From contig CBDBJR010000002.1 of NCBI GenBank assembly GCA_965206445.1, forward strand, positions 248,001 to 312,000: DNA of 64,000 nt. The letters are read 5' to 3'. Shown one piece after another: positions 15,001 to 27,000 of the stretch. How positions within the stretch are numbered: position 1 is the first letter of the stretch; each line of letters begins with the position of its first letter. The translations under genes and the position numbers were made by a program. A model generated the notes under the pieces. The model saw only the letters and a list, made by a program, of their open reading frames with translations, was not told where the DNA came from and ran no database searches. This DNA is from CBDBJR01 sp965206445. Lineage in GTDB: Bacteria > Pseudomonadota > Gammaproteobacteria > Arenicellales > Poriferihabitantaceae.

Positions 15001-18000
15001 CGGCTTGACGAGGCTGACGGGTTTGAGGTTGGACAACAACAACTTGCGCACCCTGCCCGCCGATCTGTTTGCCGGTTTGACGGCGCTTGAGACTTTGAGT
15101 TTAAGCTTCAACAGACTCAACAGCCTTGAGGCCAACCTCTTTGACGGCCTGGACTCGCTTGAGAATCTGGGACTGGTCCACAATCCGTTCACGGCGGGAA
15201 CCGGTCTGCCCGCCGGCATCTTTGACGATGTGCTGGATACCCTGGGCCCCGACACCTTTGACGATGTGTTTATTTCCCTGCTGGGCCCCGGTAACGACAT
15301 CAGCCCCACTGATCTCGAAATTGACCGCTTCGGCCGTAACGCCTATTTTGTCTGCTCGCGTGCCGACGCTGCGGCGATTGTCATGGCGACCACCGGTGTG
15401 ACCGACTGCCTGCGCATCAGCTCCGCACAACTCAACACCGCCATTCCGCTGGTGGAGATGGACGCCACCTTGAGCGGCCTGACCCTGTCCGATGGCACCG
15501 ACCTCTTTCCCCTCACCCCGGTGTTTGCCTCTGGTACCACGGCCTATACCGTCGCCGTCGCCAACAGTGTCACCAGCGTGACCGTGACACCGACCGCCAC
15601 CAATGCCGTCGCCACGATTACCGTCAACGGCGACACCGTCACCCGCGGCAGCGCCAGCAACCCCATTGACCTGACGGCAGGCACACCGATGGTCATTCCC
15701 GTTATTGTCACCGCCGCCGACACCACCACTACGATGACCTACAGGGTGACCGCCACCCGCGCGGCGCCGCCGACCGTGAGCAATGTGGCCTTCACCAGCA
15801 CCGGCCCCTATGCGCTGGGCGAGGCAATCCGGGTCGCGGTCACCTTCAGCGAGGATGTCACCGTCACGGAGATCCCGGAGATTGCGCTGAATGTCGGCGG
15901 AAATACCCGCACGGCGGCCTACACCAGCGACAGCAGCACCCGCACCGCCCTGGTCTTCACCTACACGGTGGCCGCCGGGGAGACCGATGCGAACGGCGTG
16001 AGCATTGGCGCCAATGCCCTCACCACGCCCGATAGCAGCGCCATTCAAGGCGTCGGCGGCGACGATGCGGACCTCACACATGATGCCGTGGCCGCCAATG
16101 ATGTCCATGCGGTGGACACCGCAGCGCCGACCCTGGACGACGCCACCGTCAACGGCAGCAGCCTGGTCCTCACGTATAACGAGGCCCTGGACGCATCCTC
16201 CACCCCGGCCAATGAGGCCTACACGATAGCGGTCAGCGACGGCGGCACGGCGCCGACGGTCACCGGAACGACCATCAGCGACACCATGGCCACCCTGGCG
16301 TTGAGCGCCGCCGTCACACGAGGGGTGACGGTCACGGTGAGCTATATGCCCGGCACCAACCCGTTGCGGGATGTGGCCGGCAACAATGCCGCCCTGTTGA
16401 GCGGTGCGGAGGTGACCAACACCGCGCCGGTTGCGACTGCGCCGGTCAATCAGAGCTATACAGTCGGCAGCGCGATCATCCCCCTGACCCTGGCGGCCGG
16501 CCCTTCTAATCCAGGGGAGACGACCTACACCCTGACCGGGCCGAACGCCGTGCCGGGCGACGACGACTTGCCCGCCGGCCTGACCTTTGCCCCGGTCACC
16601 CGCATCCTGTCCGGCACGCCGACCGCCGTCGCCGCCAGCACGCTGACCTACACAGTCAGCGACGGCGTGAGTACCGACACGGCGAACTTTGACGTCACCA
16701 TCGTCGCGGCGGTCAGCGCCACCCTGGCGGCGCCGGTGCCGCTGACCGAAGCCGCGCTGTTTACGTTTGCGAATCGGACGCCGGGTCCGCCGCCGACGGT
16801 CACGGTCACACTGGCAAACACCCAATACGCGGCCTCGCTGACGACGGCGCACTTCACCGCGAGTGATACCGTGGCCGGCGGGAACGTCACGGTGAACGAC
16901 GTGGCCCGCACCAGCAACACGATCGCTACGTTGACGCTGGGGTTTGACGGTGCGGACCTCACCGCCGCCGGCGACCTGGCGGTCACGGTGACGGCTGCCG
17001 GGCACACCGGGACCGGTGACCTGCCTGCCGGCAGTGTGTCAATCACCGCCAGCACCGGCGTCAATATCTGCGGCCGCACGGCGCAGGTGCAGTATTACAT
17101 CACCGCGCGCTTTGCCAGCGAATGTACGAGTGTGGAGAATCTGGCGACAATTACGAGTATTGATTTGTATCTGGAAGGCCTCACGGTGCTGGCAAGCGGC
17201 GACTTTGACGGCTTGACGGCGCTTGACGATTTGGATTTGCACGGCAACAGCCTCGAGACACTGCCCGCTGATCTGTTTGACGGCTTGACGGCGCTTGAGT
17301 TTTTGAATTTGGCCGAGAACAGACTCAACACACTTGATGCCGATCTGTTTGACGGTTTGACGGCGCTTGAGACTTTGTTTTTGTCCACCAACAGACTTGA
17401 GACACTGCCCGCCGATCTGTTTGACGGTTTGACGGCGCTGACGCGGTTGGTTTTGGACGACAACAGCCTCACCAGCCTTGAGGCCAACCTCTTTGACGGC
17501 CTGGACTCGCTTGAGAGGTTGAGACTGGGCGGCAATCAGTTCACGGTGGGAACCGGTCTGCCCGCCGGGGTGTTTGACGACGTGTTTACTACCATCTCCA
17601 CTATTGACCGTTTCTCCGGTCTCGGCGTTGACGCCAATGTCCGCGCTGCCCATTTTGTCTGCTCACGCCCCGACTTCTTTGCCATTGCCGCCTTCGCCGG
17701 TGTGAATGACTGCCTTCGGGTCCGCGCGGCGCAATTCAACGTCTACGTCGCGCGCCTCGTGGAGGATGGCGCCACGTTGAGCAACCTGACCATTTCCGCC
17801 GGTGCCCTCGACCCGGTGTTTGCCCCCGACGTCGTCGACTATACCGTCACCGTCCTCAACAGTGTCAGCGCCGTGACCGTCACGCCGACCGCCGCACGGG
17901 CTGGCGCCTTCATTGCAGTCTTAAACGTCCCCGTAACCAGCAGCAGCCCCAGTGAATCCATTGCCCTGCCGACGCCGGGCAGGGCGGTGCCGATTACCAT

Positions 18001-21000
18001 TGAGGTCACCAGCATCCCCGGCATCACGGGGATCTACAGGCTGATGGTGACCCGCACCGCACCGCCGGGCATCACCGGTATTGCGTTGACCTCAAACGCC
18101 GGCGACGACAATGTCTACGCGAATGGCGACGCGATTGAAGCGACAGTCACCTTCAGCAAGGCGGTCACCGTCACCGGCCAGCCGCAACTGGCGCTGACCG
18201 TGGGCACGACGACGCGCCAGGCAGTTTACGTCAGGGGCAGCACGACCTCGGAACTGGTGTTCAGCTACACGGTGGCCGGCGCCGACGAGGACGATGATGG
18301 CGTGAGCATCGGCATCAATGCGCTGACCCACACCACCGGCGCCGGCGGCAGTACGATTCTGGACGCGGACGACGCCACCACCGCCGCGCTGATCACGCAT
18401 AGTGTGACGGTGGACGCTCCCAACGCACATGCAGTAGACGGCATCGTCCCGAGGGTGAACCGTGTCGTCATCAGCAGCGTCACCGGCCCGTATGCCCTGG
18501 GCGAAACGATTGAGTTGACGGCGACCTTCAGCGAAGCGGTCACGGTGGACACCGCCGCCGGCCTGCCGCGGATACCGCTGATGGTGGGCACGGCGACGCG
18601 CCAGGCGGTCTACGACAGCGACAGCAGCACGGCCATGGCGCTGGCATTCCACTACACGGTGGTCGACGACGACAGCGATCCCAATGGGTTTGCAGTGGCG
18701 GGCAGCGCACTGGAGCTGAACAACAGCGCCATCCGGGACGCCGCCGGCAACGACGCGATACTCGCTCACGCTGCCATTGCCGCCGCCGACGTCAATCGTG
18801 TGGACACCGCCGCGCCGACGGTGCGCAGCGCATCCGTCAACGCCGACAGCCTGACGCTGAATTATAACGAGCCGTTGGACGAGGCCTCTGTTCCGGCCAA
18901 TGGCGCCTACGCGCTCACGGCCACTCCCGGCCCGGCGCCGGCAGTCACCGGTGTGGCCATCAACGGCGCCGTTGTGACGCTGACGCTGAATGAGGCCGTG
19001 GTATTGAGCAATGCAGTGATGCTGACCTACACCGTCGGCGCCAGTCCGGTGCAGGATGAGGCGGGCAACGATGCCGCCGGTTTCATCCGCTCAATGGTGC
19101 CCAACACCACGCCGTCGCCGGTTGCGACCGCGCCGCTCAATCAGAGCTATACAGTCGGCAGCGCGATCACCCCCCTGACTCTGGCGGCCGGCCCTTCTAA
19201 TCCAGGGGAGACGACCTACGCCCTGACCGGGCCGACCGCCGTGCCGGGCGACGACGACTTGCCCGCCGGCCTGACTTTTGCCCCGGCCACCCGCATCCTG
19301 TCCGGCACGCCGACCGCCGTCGGCACCGTCAGGCTGACCTACACGGTCAGCGACGGCGTGAGTATCGACACGGCGACCTTTGACGTCACCATTACCACCC
19401 CACCCCCCGCTGCCATGTTGGCCGGCACGCTGACTGAAGCCAGCCTGTTCGCCGCCACGGCGCCGACCGTCACCGTCACGCTGGCCAACACCGCATACGA
19501 GGCGGCCCCGGGCACCCTGATGCCAAGCCACTTCAGCGTGACGGATACCGTCGCCGGGACTGTGCGCGTGAGCGATGTCACCCGCGACAGCGCCACCGTC
19601 GCCACGCTGACGCTGGCGTACAGCGGCGAGGACATCACCACCACCGGTACCCTGTCCGTCACCCTCGCCGCCGCCGGCCACACCGGCACCGACGACCTGA
19701 TGACCAGCACCATCGCTATTACCGCCAGCGCCGGCGCCAATGTCTGCGACCGCACGGCACAGGTGCGGGATGGGATTGTCGGACGGTCCTCTGCCACCGA
19801 ATGCACGAGCATCACCGACCTGGCAAGCATTCGCTTTCTTTTTTTGAACGGGCAAAGCATCGCTTCGCTGCAACCCGGCGATTTTGTCGGCTTGTCGGCG
19901 CTGGAGGATTTGTTTTTGCACAACAACGCCCTGGAGGCACTGCCCGACAACATCTTTGCCGGCTTGTCGGCGCTGGAGGTGTTGGATTTGGACGGAAATG
20001 CACTGGAGGCACTGCCCGCCACCATTTTTGACGGCTTGCCGGCGTTGCAGGTGTTGGATTTGAGGAACAACGCCCTGGAGACACTGCCCGCCACCATCTT
20101 TGAAGGTCTGGATAGTCTTGAGATGTTGGTAATGTTCGGCAACCCGTTCATGGCGTTCACGGCGGACACCGGACTGCCCGTCGGCATCTTTGACGACGTG
20201 CTGGATACCCTGGGCCCCATTACAACAACAACAAACACATTCGGCCTCAGCTTTGTGATTGACCAAACCGTCCGCGACGCCCATTTTGTCTGCTCGCGTG
20301 CCGACGCTGCGGCGATTGTCATGGCGACACCCGGCGTGACCAACTGCCTGCGCATCAGCGCCGCACAACTCGACACCGCCATCCCGCTGGTGATGGACGC
20401 CACCTTGAGCGGCCTGGCCCTGTCCAGCGGCATCCTGAACCCGCCGTTCGCCTCCGACGCCACGACCTATGAGGCCTCGGTACTCATTGATGTCGACACG
20501 GTGATCGTGACGCCGATAGCCACCACGACCGGCGCCACGATTCGCGTGGACGGCACTGCAGTGGCCAGCGGCAGCGCCAGCGCCGCCATTGCCCTGACGG
20601 CAGACACGCCGAGGGACATTCCCGTCATAGTCACCTCCGCCGACACCACCGCCGTGACGACCTACACGGTCACCGTCACCCGCGCAGCCTCTGCCGCGCC
20701 CACCGCCACCCTGGCCGGCACGCTGACCGAAGCCAGCCTGTTCGCCGCCACGGCGCCGACCGTCACCGTCACGCTGGCCAACACCGCATACGAGGCGGCC
20801 CCGGGCACCCTGCTGCCAAGCCACTTCAGCGTGACGGATACCGTCGCCGGGACTGTGCGCGTGAGCGATGTCACCCGCGACAGCGACACCGAGGCCACAC
20901 TGACGCTGGCGTACAGCGGCGAGGACATCACCACCGTCGGTACCCTGTCCGTCACCCTCGCCGCCGCCGGCCACACGGGCACCGACGACCTGATGACCAA

Positions 21001-24000
21001 CACCATCGCTATTACCGCCAGCACCGGCGTCAATGTCTGCGGGCGGACGGCACAGGTGCGGGATGCGATTGTCGGACGGCCCTCTGCCACCGAATGCACG
21101 AGCATCACCGACCTGGCAAGCATTGATCAGCTTGATTTGTTCAATCAAAACATCGCTTCGCTGCAACCCGGCGATTTTGCCGGCTTGTCGGCGCTGCGGT
21201 TTTTGAATTTGAACGACAACGACCTGGAGGCACTGCCCTCCAACATCTTTGCCGGCTTGTCGGCGCTGTCGATATTGCGTTTGGACGACAACGACCTGGC
21301 TACACTGCCCCCCAACATCTTTGCCGACTTGGCGGCGCTGTTGGCATTGCGTTTGAACAACAACGCCCTGGCTGCACTGCCCGCCGACATCTTTGACGGT
21401 CTGAATAGGCTTGGTACTTTGTACCTGTCCGTCAACCGGTTCACGGCGGACACCGGACTGCCCGCCGGCATCTTTGACGACGTGCTGGATACTCTGGGCG
21501 CCTTTACAACAATCGGAAACGTCGGCTTTGTGATTGACCAAACCGTCCGCGACGCCCATTTTGTCTGCTCCCGTGCCGACTTTGCGGCGATTGTCATGGC
21601 GACCGCCGACGTGACCGACTGCCTGCGCATCAGCACCGCACAACTCAATGCCGCCATCCCGCTGGTGGACGCCACCTTGAGCGGCCTGACCCTGTCCGAC
21701 GGCACCGACCTCTTCCCCCTCACCCCGGTGTTCGCCTCCGGCACCACGACCTATACCGTCGCTGTCGCCAACAGCGTCACCAGTGTGACGGTGACACCGA
21801 CCGCCACCAATGCCGTCGCCACGATTACCGTCAACGACGCCACCGTCGCCAGTGACAGCGCCAGCGGCCCGATTGACCTGACGCCCGACGAGACCACGAC
21901 AATTACCACGATCGTCACCGCCGCCACCGGGGGCGCCATGATGACCTACACCGTCACCGTCACCAGCTCGGCGGTAATGCCGCCCACCGCCACTCTGGCC
22001 GGCACGCTGACCGAAGCCAGCCTGTTCGCCACACCGGCGCCGACCGTCACCGTCACGCTGGCCAACACCGCATACGAGGCGGCTCCAGGCACCCTGATGC
22101 AAAGCCACTTCAGCGTGACGGATACCGTCGACGGGACTGTGAGCGTGAGCGATTTCACCCGCGACAGCGCCACCGTCGCCACGCTGACGCTGGCGTACAG
22201 CGGCGAGGACATCACCACCGCCGGTACCCTGTCCGTCACCCTCGCCGCCGCCGGCCACACCGGCACCGCCGACCTGACCACCAACACCATCAATATTACC
22301 GCCAGCGCCGGCGACAATATCTGCGGGCGGACGACACAGGTGCGGGATGGGATTGTCGGACAGTCCTCGGCCACCGAATGCACGAGCGTGGGTAATCTGG
22401 CGACGATTGCGAGGCTTGATCTGAGGAACATGAGCATCCCGGCATTGCGAAGCGGCGACTTTGCCGGCTTGTCGGCGCTTACCAGGTTGTTCCTGAACGG
22501 CAACAGCTTCACGTCACTTGATGCCGACATTTTTGCCGGATTGTCGGCGCTTCAGATATTGCGTCTGGACCAAAACAACTTCTCTTCATCTTCACTTGAA
22601 GCCAGCATTTTTACCGGCTTGTCGGCGCTGCAGAGATTGAACCTGGGCAACAGCCTCCTCTCTTCACTTGATGCCAACGTTTTTGCCGGCTTGACGTCGC
22701 TTCAGTTTGTGGACCTGCGCGGCAACCCCTTCCAAACATTTGAAGTCGGTCTGTTTAACGGCCTGACGGCGCTGAATAGTTTGGTTTTGATTGGCAACCA
22801 ATTCACGCCGGGAACCGGACTGCCCGCCGGCGTCTTTGACGATGTGCTGGATACCCTGGGCACCCTTGCAGGTCCAAACCCGGTCTTCATAGTAGACGCC
22901 CGCGTCCGCGCCGCCCATTTTGTCTGCTCCCGTCCCGACTTCGCGGCCATTGTCGCCACCACCGACGGCGTCACCGACTGCCTGCGCATCACCTCCGCAC
23001 AACTCACCGCCGCCATTCCGCTGGTGGCGGTGGACGCCACCTTGAGCGGCCTGACCCTGTCCGACGGCACCCTGGACCCGGTGTTCGTCCCCGGCACCAC
23101 GATCTATACCGTCTCGGTCGCCAGCAGCGTCACCAGCGTGACCGTGACACCGACCGCCGCCAATGCCGTCGCCACGATTACCGTCAACACCAACACCGTA
23201 GCCAGTGGCAGCCCCAGTGAGGCCATTTCCCTGACCCCAGGCACGCCGGAGGACATTGTGATTGAAGTGACCGCCGCCGACGGGACCACCACGCAGATCT
23301 ACACAGTGACGGTGACCAGCGAAGCACCGCCGATCACCGGAGTCACGATCGGCACAGTGACGGAAGACGATCTTGTGGACACCGCGAGCGGCCAGTTGAT
23401 CCTGGACGGCGGCTTTGTCGCCCAGACCGGCACCACCGACCGCGCCAACGGGCTGGGCACGTACGGCATCTTTGTACTGGCCGCCGATGGCGCGTGGACC
23501 TATACGCTGACGAACATGCCGGCCAACATCCCCCAGTCTGATCAGGGAAGCGCCACCAATGCCCTGGCCGCAGACGTCACGGAGACCGACGTCTTTACGG
23601 CGCTATCCACCACCGACAACAGCGTGACGCAAGAGGTCACCATCACCATCACCGGCGCCGACGATCCGACATACATCACCGGCAATACTGGCAGGGTAAC
23701 GGAGGATGAGCTCGTCGACGGATTCAACACATTCAGCCTCTCCTTGGGGCTGGCGGACCCTGACAATACCCCGCCCCGCCCCTCATTCCGCAGAGTTGGG
23801 AGCGGGGACGGTACCTATGGCCAATTCTTCATCCCCGGACGCCCCCCCTTCAACCAAGGACGTTACACACTGGACAATACCAGGCCGATCACCAACGAGC
23901 TGGCCGCGGGTGAGATCGTCTTCGACGTGTTCACTGTGAAGTCCGGAAGCATCACCGGTATGGTCACCATCACCATCACCGGCGCTGATGACCCGGCGGT

Positions 24001-27000
24001 CGTCACCGGCGAGCGCACCGGCACCGTCACCGAAGACGCAGAGTCGGTCAGTACCACCGCCACCGGCACGCTGAGCGCCAACGACCCGGACGGCTCCGAC
24101 AACACGTTCCGGGTGCAGTCGAATGTCCCCAGCACCTACGGCGCTTTCACCGTGACCGCCGTCGGCGGATGGACCTATACATTGGACAACACGCCGGGCG
24201 ACGACGGCCCGGGAGACGCCACCAATGCCCTGGCTGAGGGCGACGAGGAAACCGACGTGTTCACCGTGACGGTGTCCGACGGCACCCCGGCGACGGTCAC
24301 CATCACGGTCACCGGGGCCAATGACGCGCCCACCGCCGATGCCGGCGACACCCTGACCGTGCCTCCGGCCGCTGTGGTGAACCTGAACGGCACGGGCAGT
24401 AGCGATCCGGACACCGGCGACACCCTGACCTATCGCTGGGTCGAGGTTGCCGACCCGCCGACCGTCACACTAACCGATGAGACCACCGCCACGGCCACCT
24501 TCACCGCGCCCGCGGTCACCGAGGACACGGTCCTGATGTTTCAGTTGACCGTGACCGACTCGCAGGTTGTCTCCGACACCGACACCGTGGCGGTCACCAT
24601 CCAGGCGGACAATACCGCGGCCATCATCACCGGCGATCTGGCGGGCAGCGTCACCGAAGACGCAGACGAGAACACCGCCACCGGCGTGCTGACCGCGACC
24701 GACCCGACCGAACCCGATATCGAGTTCAATGAGCAGTTGAACACCGCCGGCACCTACGGCGCCTTCGCCCTGACCGACGAGGGCGCGTGGATCTATACTC
24801 TGGACAACGACGCCTCCGTCACCAACGCCCTGGGCGTGACCACGATTATCCCCGACATGGTCACCGAGACCTTCCAGGTGCAGGCCAGCGACAACACCCC
24901 GGCGGTCGTCACCATCACCATCACCGGCGCCAATGACGCGCCCGCCGCCGAGGCCGGCGACGCCCAGATCGTCGTCGTAAACGCCGAAGTCACGCTGGAC
25001 GGCAGCGGCAGCCATGATCCGGAGGACGACAGCCCCCAGACCTATCGGTGGGTGCAGATCGATTCTCGCGAAGTTTTGCCCAACGCGGTCGACACCGCCA
25101 GGTTCACCTTCACGGCGTTCTCTGTCTCCGGGAACACGGTGCTGACGTTCGAGCTGACGGTCACCGACCAGAATGGCGCCACGGACACCGACAGAGTGAC
25201 CGTGACCGTCCACCCGATATCGGGTGGCATCAGCGGCATTGAGTTGACCTCAGACGCCGGCGCCGATGGCGTTTATGTGACTGGCAACGAGATTGTAGCA
25301 ACGGTGATGTTCAGTGCGGCGGTCACAGTGGACACCGCCGCCGGTAGCCCGCAGTTGGCGCTGACAGTGGGCCCGCAGACGCGCCAGGCGGTCTACGACC
25401 GTGCCCGTAGCATGGCGACGGCGCTGGTATTCAGCTATACGGTGGCCGCAGACGATCAGGACGGTGACGGCGTGAGCATCGGCTCCAATGCGTTGAACCT
25501 GGCCGGTGGCACGATTCAAGGGAGCGTAAGCAATACCCCCACGGTAATTACGCATAGCGAAGTAGCCGCCGCCCGCCAACACCGGGTTGACCTGGCCGGC
25601 ACCCCGACGGTGGTCGGTGTCACCATCAGCACCGGTCCGTACGCCGTGGGTGAAGCGATTGAGTTGACGGCGACCTTCAACCAAGCGGTCATGGTGGACA
25701 CCGCCGCCGGCACACCGCAGATACCGCTGACGGTGGGCACGGAGACGCGCCAGGCGGTCTACGCCAGCGACAGCAGCACAATCACGGCGCTGGTATTCAG
25801 CTACACGGTGGCCGCCGACGACAGCGATGACGATGGGGTTACGGTGGCGTCCGATGCACTGGAGCTAAACAGCGGCACCATCCAGGATCTTGTCGGCAAC
25901 GACGCGGTGCTTGCCCACGCTGCCATTGCCGCCGATGAGGCCAATCAAGTGGACGCCGTCGCCCCGACGGTGGAGCGTGTCACCATCAGCAGCACCACCA
26001 TCGGCCCGTACGTCGAGGGCGAAGCGATTGAGTTGACGGCAACCTTCAGCGAAGCCGTCACGGTCGCCGGCACGCCGCAGATACCGCTGACGGTGGGCAC
26101 GGAGACGCGCCAGGCGGTCTACGCCAGCGGCAGTACAACCACGGCGCTGGTCTTCATCTACACGGTGGTCGCCGGCGACAACGATGGCGATGGGGTTGAG
26201 GTGGCGCAAGACGCACTGGAGCTAAACAACGGCACCATCCGGGACGCCGCCGGCAACAACGCGGTGCTTGGCCACGCTGCCATTGCTGCGGTCAACGCCA
26301 ATCAAGTGGACGCCGCCGCGCCGACAGTCAGCGCGGCCACCATCAACGGCGCTGCCCTGACACTGACCTACAACGAGGAACTCGACGCCACCTCGGTGCC
26401 GGCGCCGGCAGACTACAGGCTGACACTGGAGTCGGGCACTGCCCTGACGGTCAACCCCGGCGGCGTGGCTATCGACAGAACGACCGTGACGCTGACGCTG
26501 AGCGCAGCCGTGGTATCGACCGATGTCGTGACGCTGACCTACACTGCCGACGCGAATCCGCTGCTGGACCTGGCCGGCAACCGAGCCGCCGATCTCACGG
26601 CCCAGGCGGTGGACAACACCCCCGATGCACTGCCGAGCTTTGGCACTGCGGTAGTGGATGCGCAGATTTACACAGTCGGCATGGCCGTCGGCGCGGTGCA
26701 ACTGCCGACGGCGAGCGGCGGCGACGGGGCGCTGAGCTACACGCTGGCGCCGGCGCTGCCGAACGGCCTGACATTCAATGCGGAGAATCTCCAGATCAGC
26801 GGCACGCCGACGGCGCCGACGCCGCTGACGACCTACACGCTGACGGCGACCGATGCCGACGCCAGCGACCCGGACAGCGTGTCGTTCACCATCACCATCA
26901 CCATCACCGGCGCGTCGGTGCCGACCGTGAGCGGTGTGGCCTTCACCAGTACTGGCCCCTATATGCAGGGCGATGCCATCCAGGTCACGGTCACCTTCAG

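Larger units (their letters stand above)
815..22310 (+). repeat. Recurrent domain of about 105 residues preceding LRR N-caps (13 copies)
   Basis: Copies lie at about 815-1135, 3637-3950, 4525-4848, 5935-6262, 7084-7408, 7990-8312, 8806-9130, 11557-11880, 14167-14490, 16711-17055, 19408-19733, 20698-21024 and 21985-22310. The consensus begins with G-T-L-T-E-A-x-L-F-A, has P-T-V-T-V-T-L-A-N-T-x-Y, a central S-H-F-x-x-T-D-x-V, then A-T-L-T-L-x-Y and ends A-I-T-A-S. The predicted fold is all-beta. Every copy leads directly into an LRR N-cap, and every complete LRR block of this gene has one upstream. I cannot assign a named family. The same domain occurs once in the second giant gene (56934-57270). 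Confidence 0.85.
2..23025 (+). repeat. Fourteen LRR blocks with cysteine-bearing N- and C-caps
   Basis: Blocks lie at about 2-495, 1136-1980, 3955-4525, 4850-5630, 6260-6775, 7410-7985, 8310-8805, 9130-9915, 11880-12530, 14490-15465, 17060-17765, 19735-20395, 21025-21670 and 22310-23030. By my count they contain 2, 6, 2, 5, 1, 2, 1, 5, 3, 7, 4, 3, 3 and 4 canonical repeats (48 in all). Each repeat is 24 residues with pattern LxxLxxLxLxxNxLxxLPxxIFxG. Each block opens with an N-cap containing C-G-R-T-x-Q-V-R-D and a second Cys about 19 residues later (missing from block 1, which is cut by the window). Each closes with a C-cap containing F-x-C-S-R and D-C-L-R. The two Cys pairs probably form cap disulfides. 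LRR number is the main difference between blocks. Confidence 0.93.

Noticed and set aside
2309..22258. Long minus-strand frames (up to about 1,175 residues) opposite the LRR and Ig-like region
   Set aside because: Same repeat-driven artefact. The translations are repetitive antisense images of the modules, without starts, ribosome sites or domains.
2..23025. Diversity-generating retroelement targeting the LRR surface codons
   Set aside because: No reverse transcriptase, template repeat or adenine-biased substitution pattern is visible in the window. Module shuffling explains the variation more simply.
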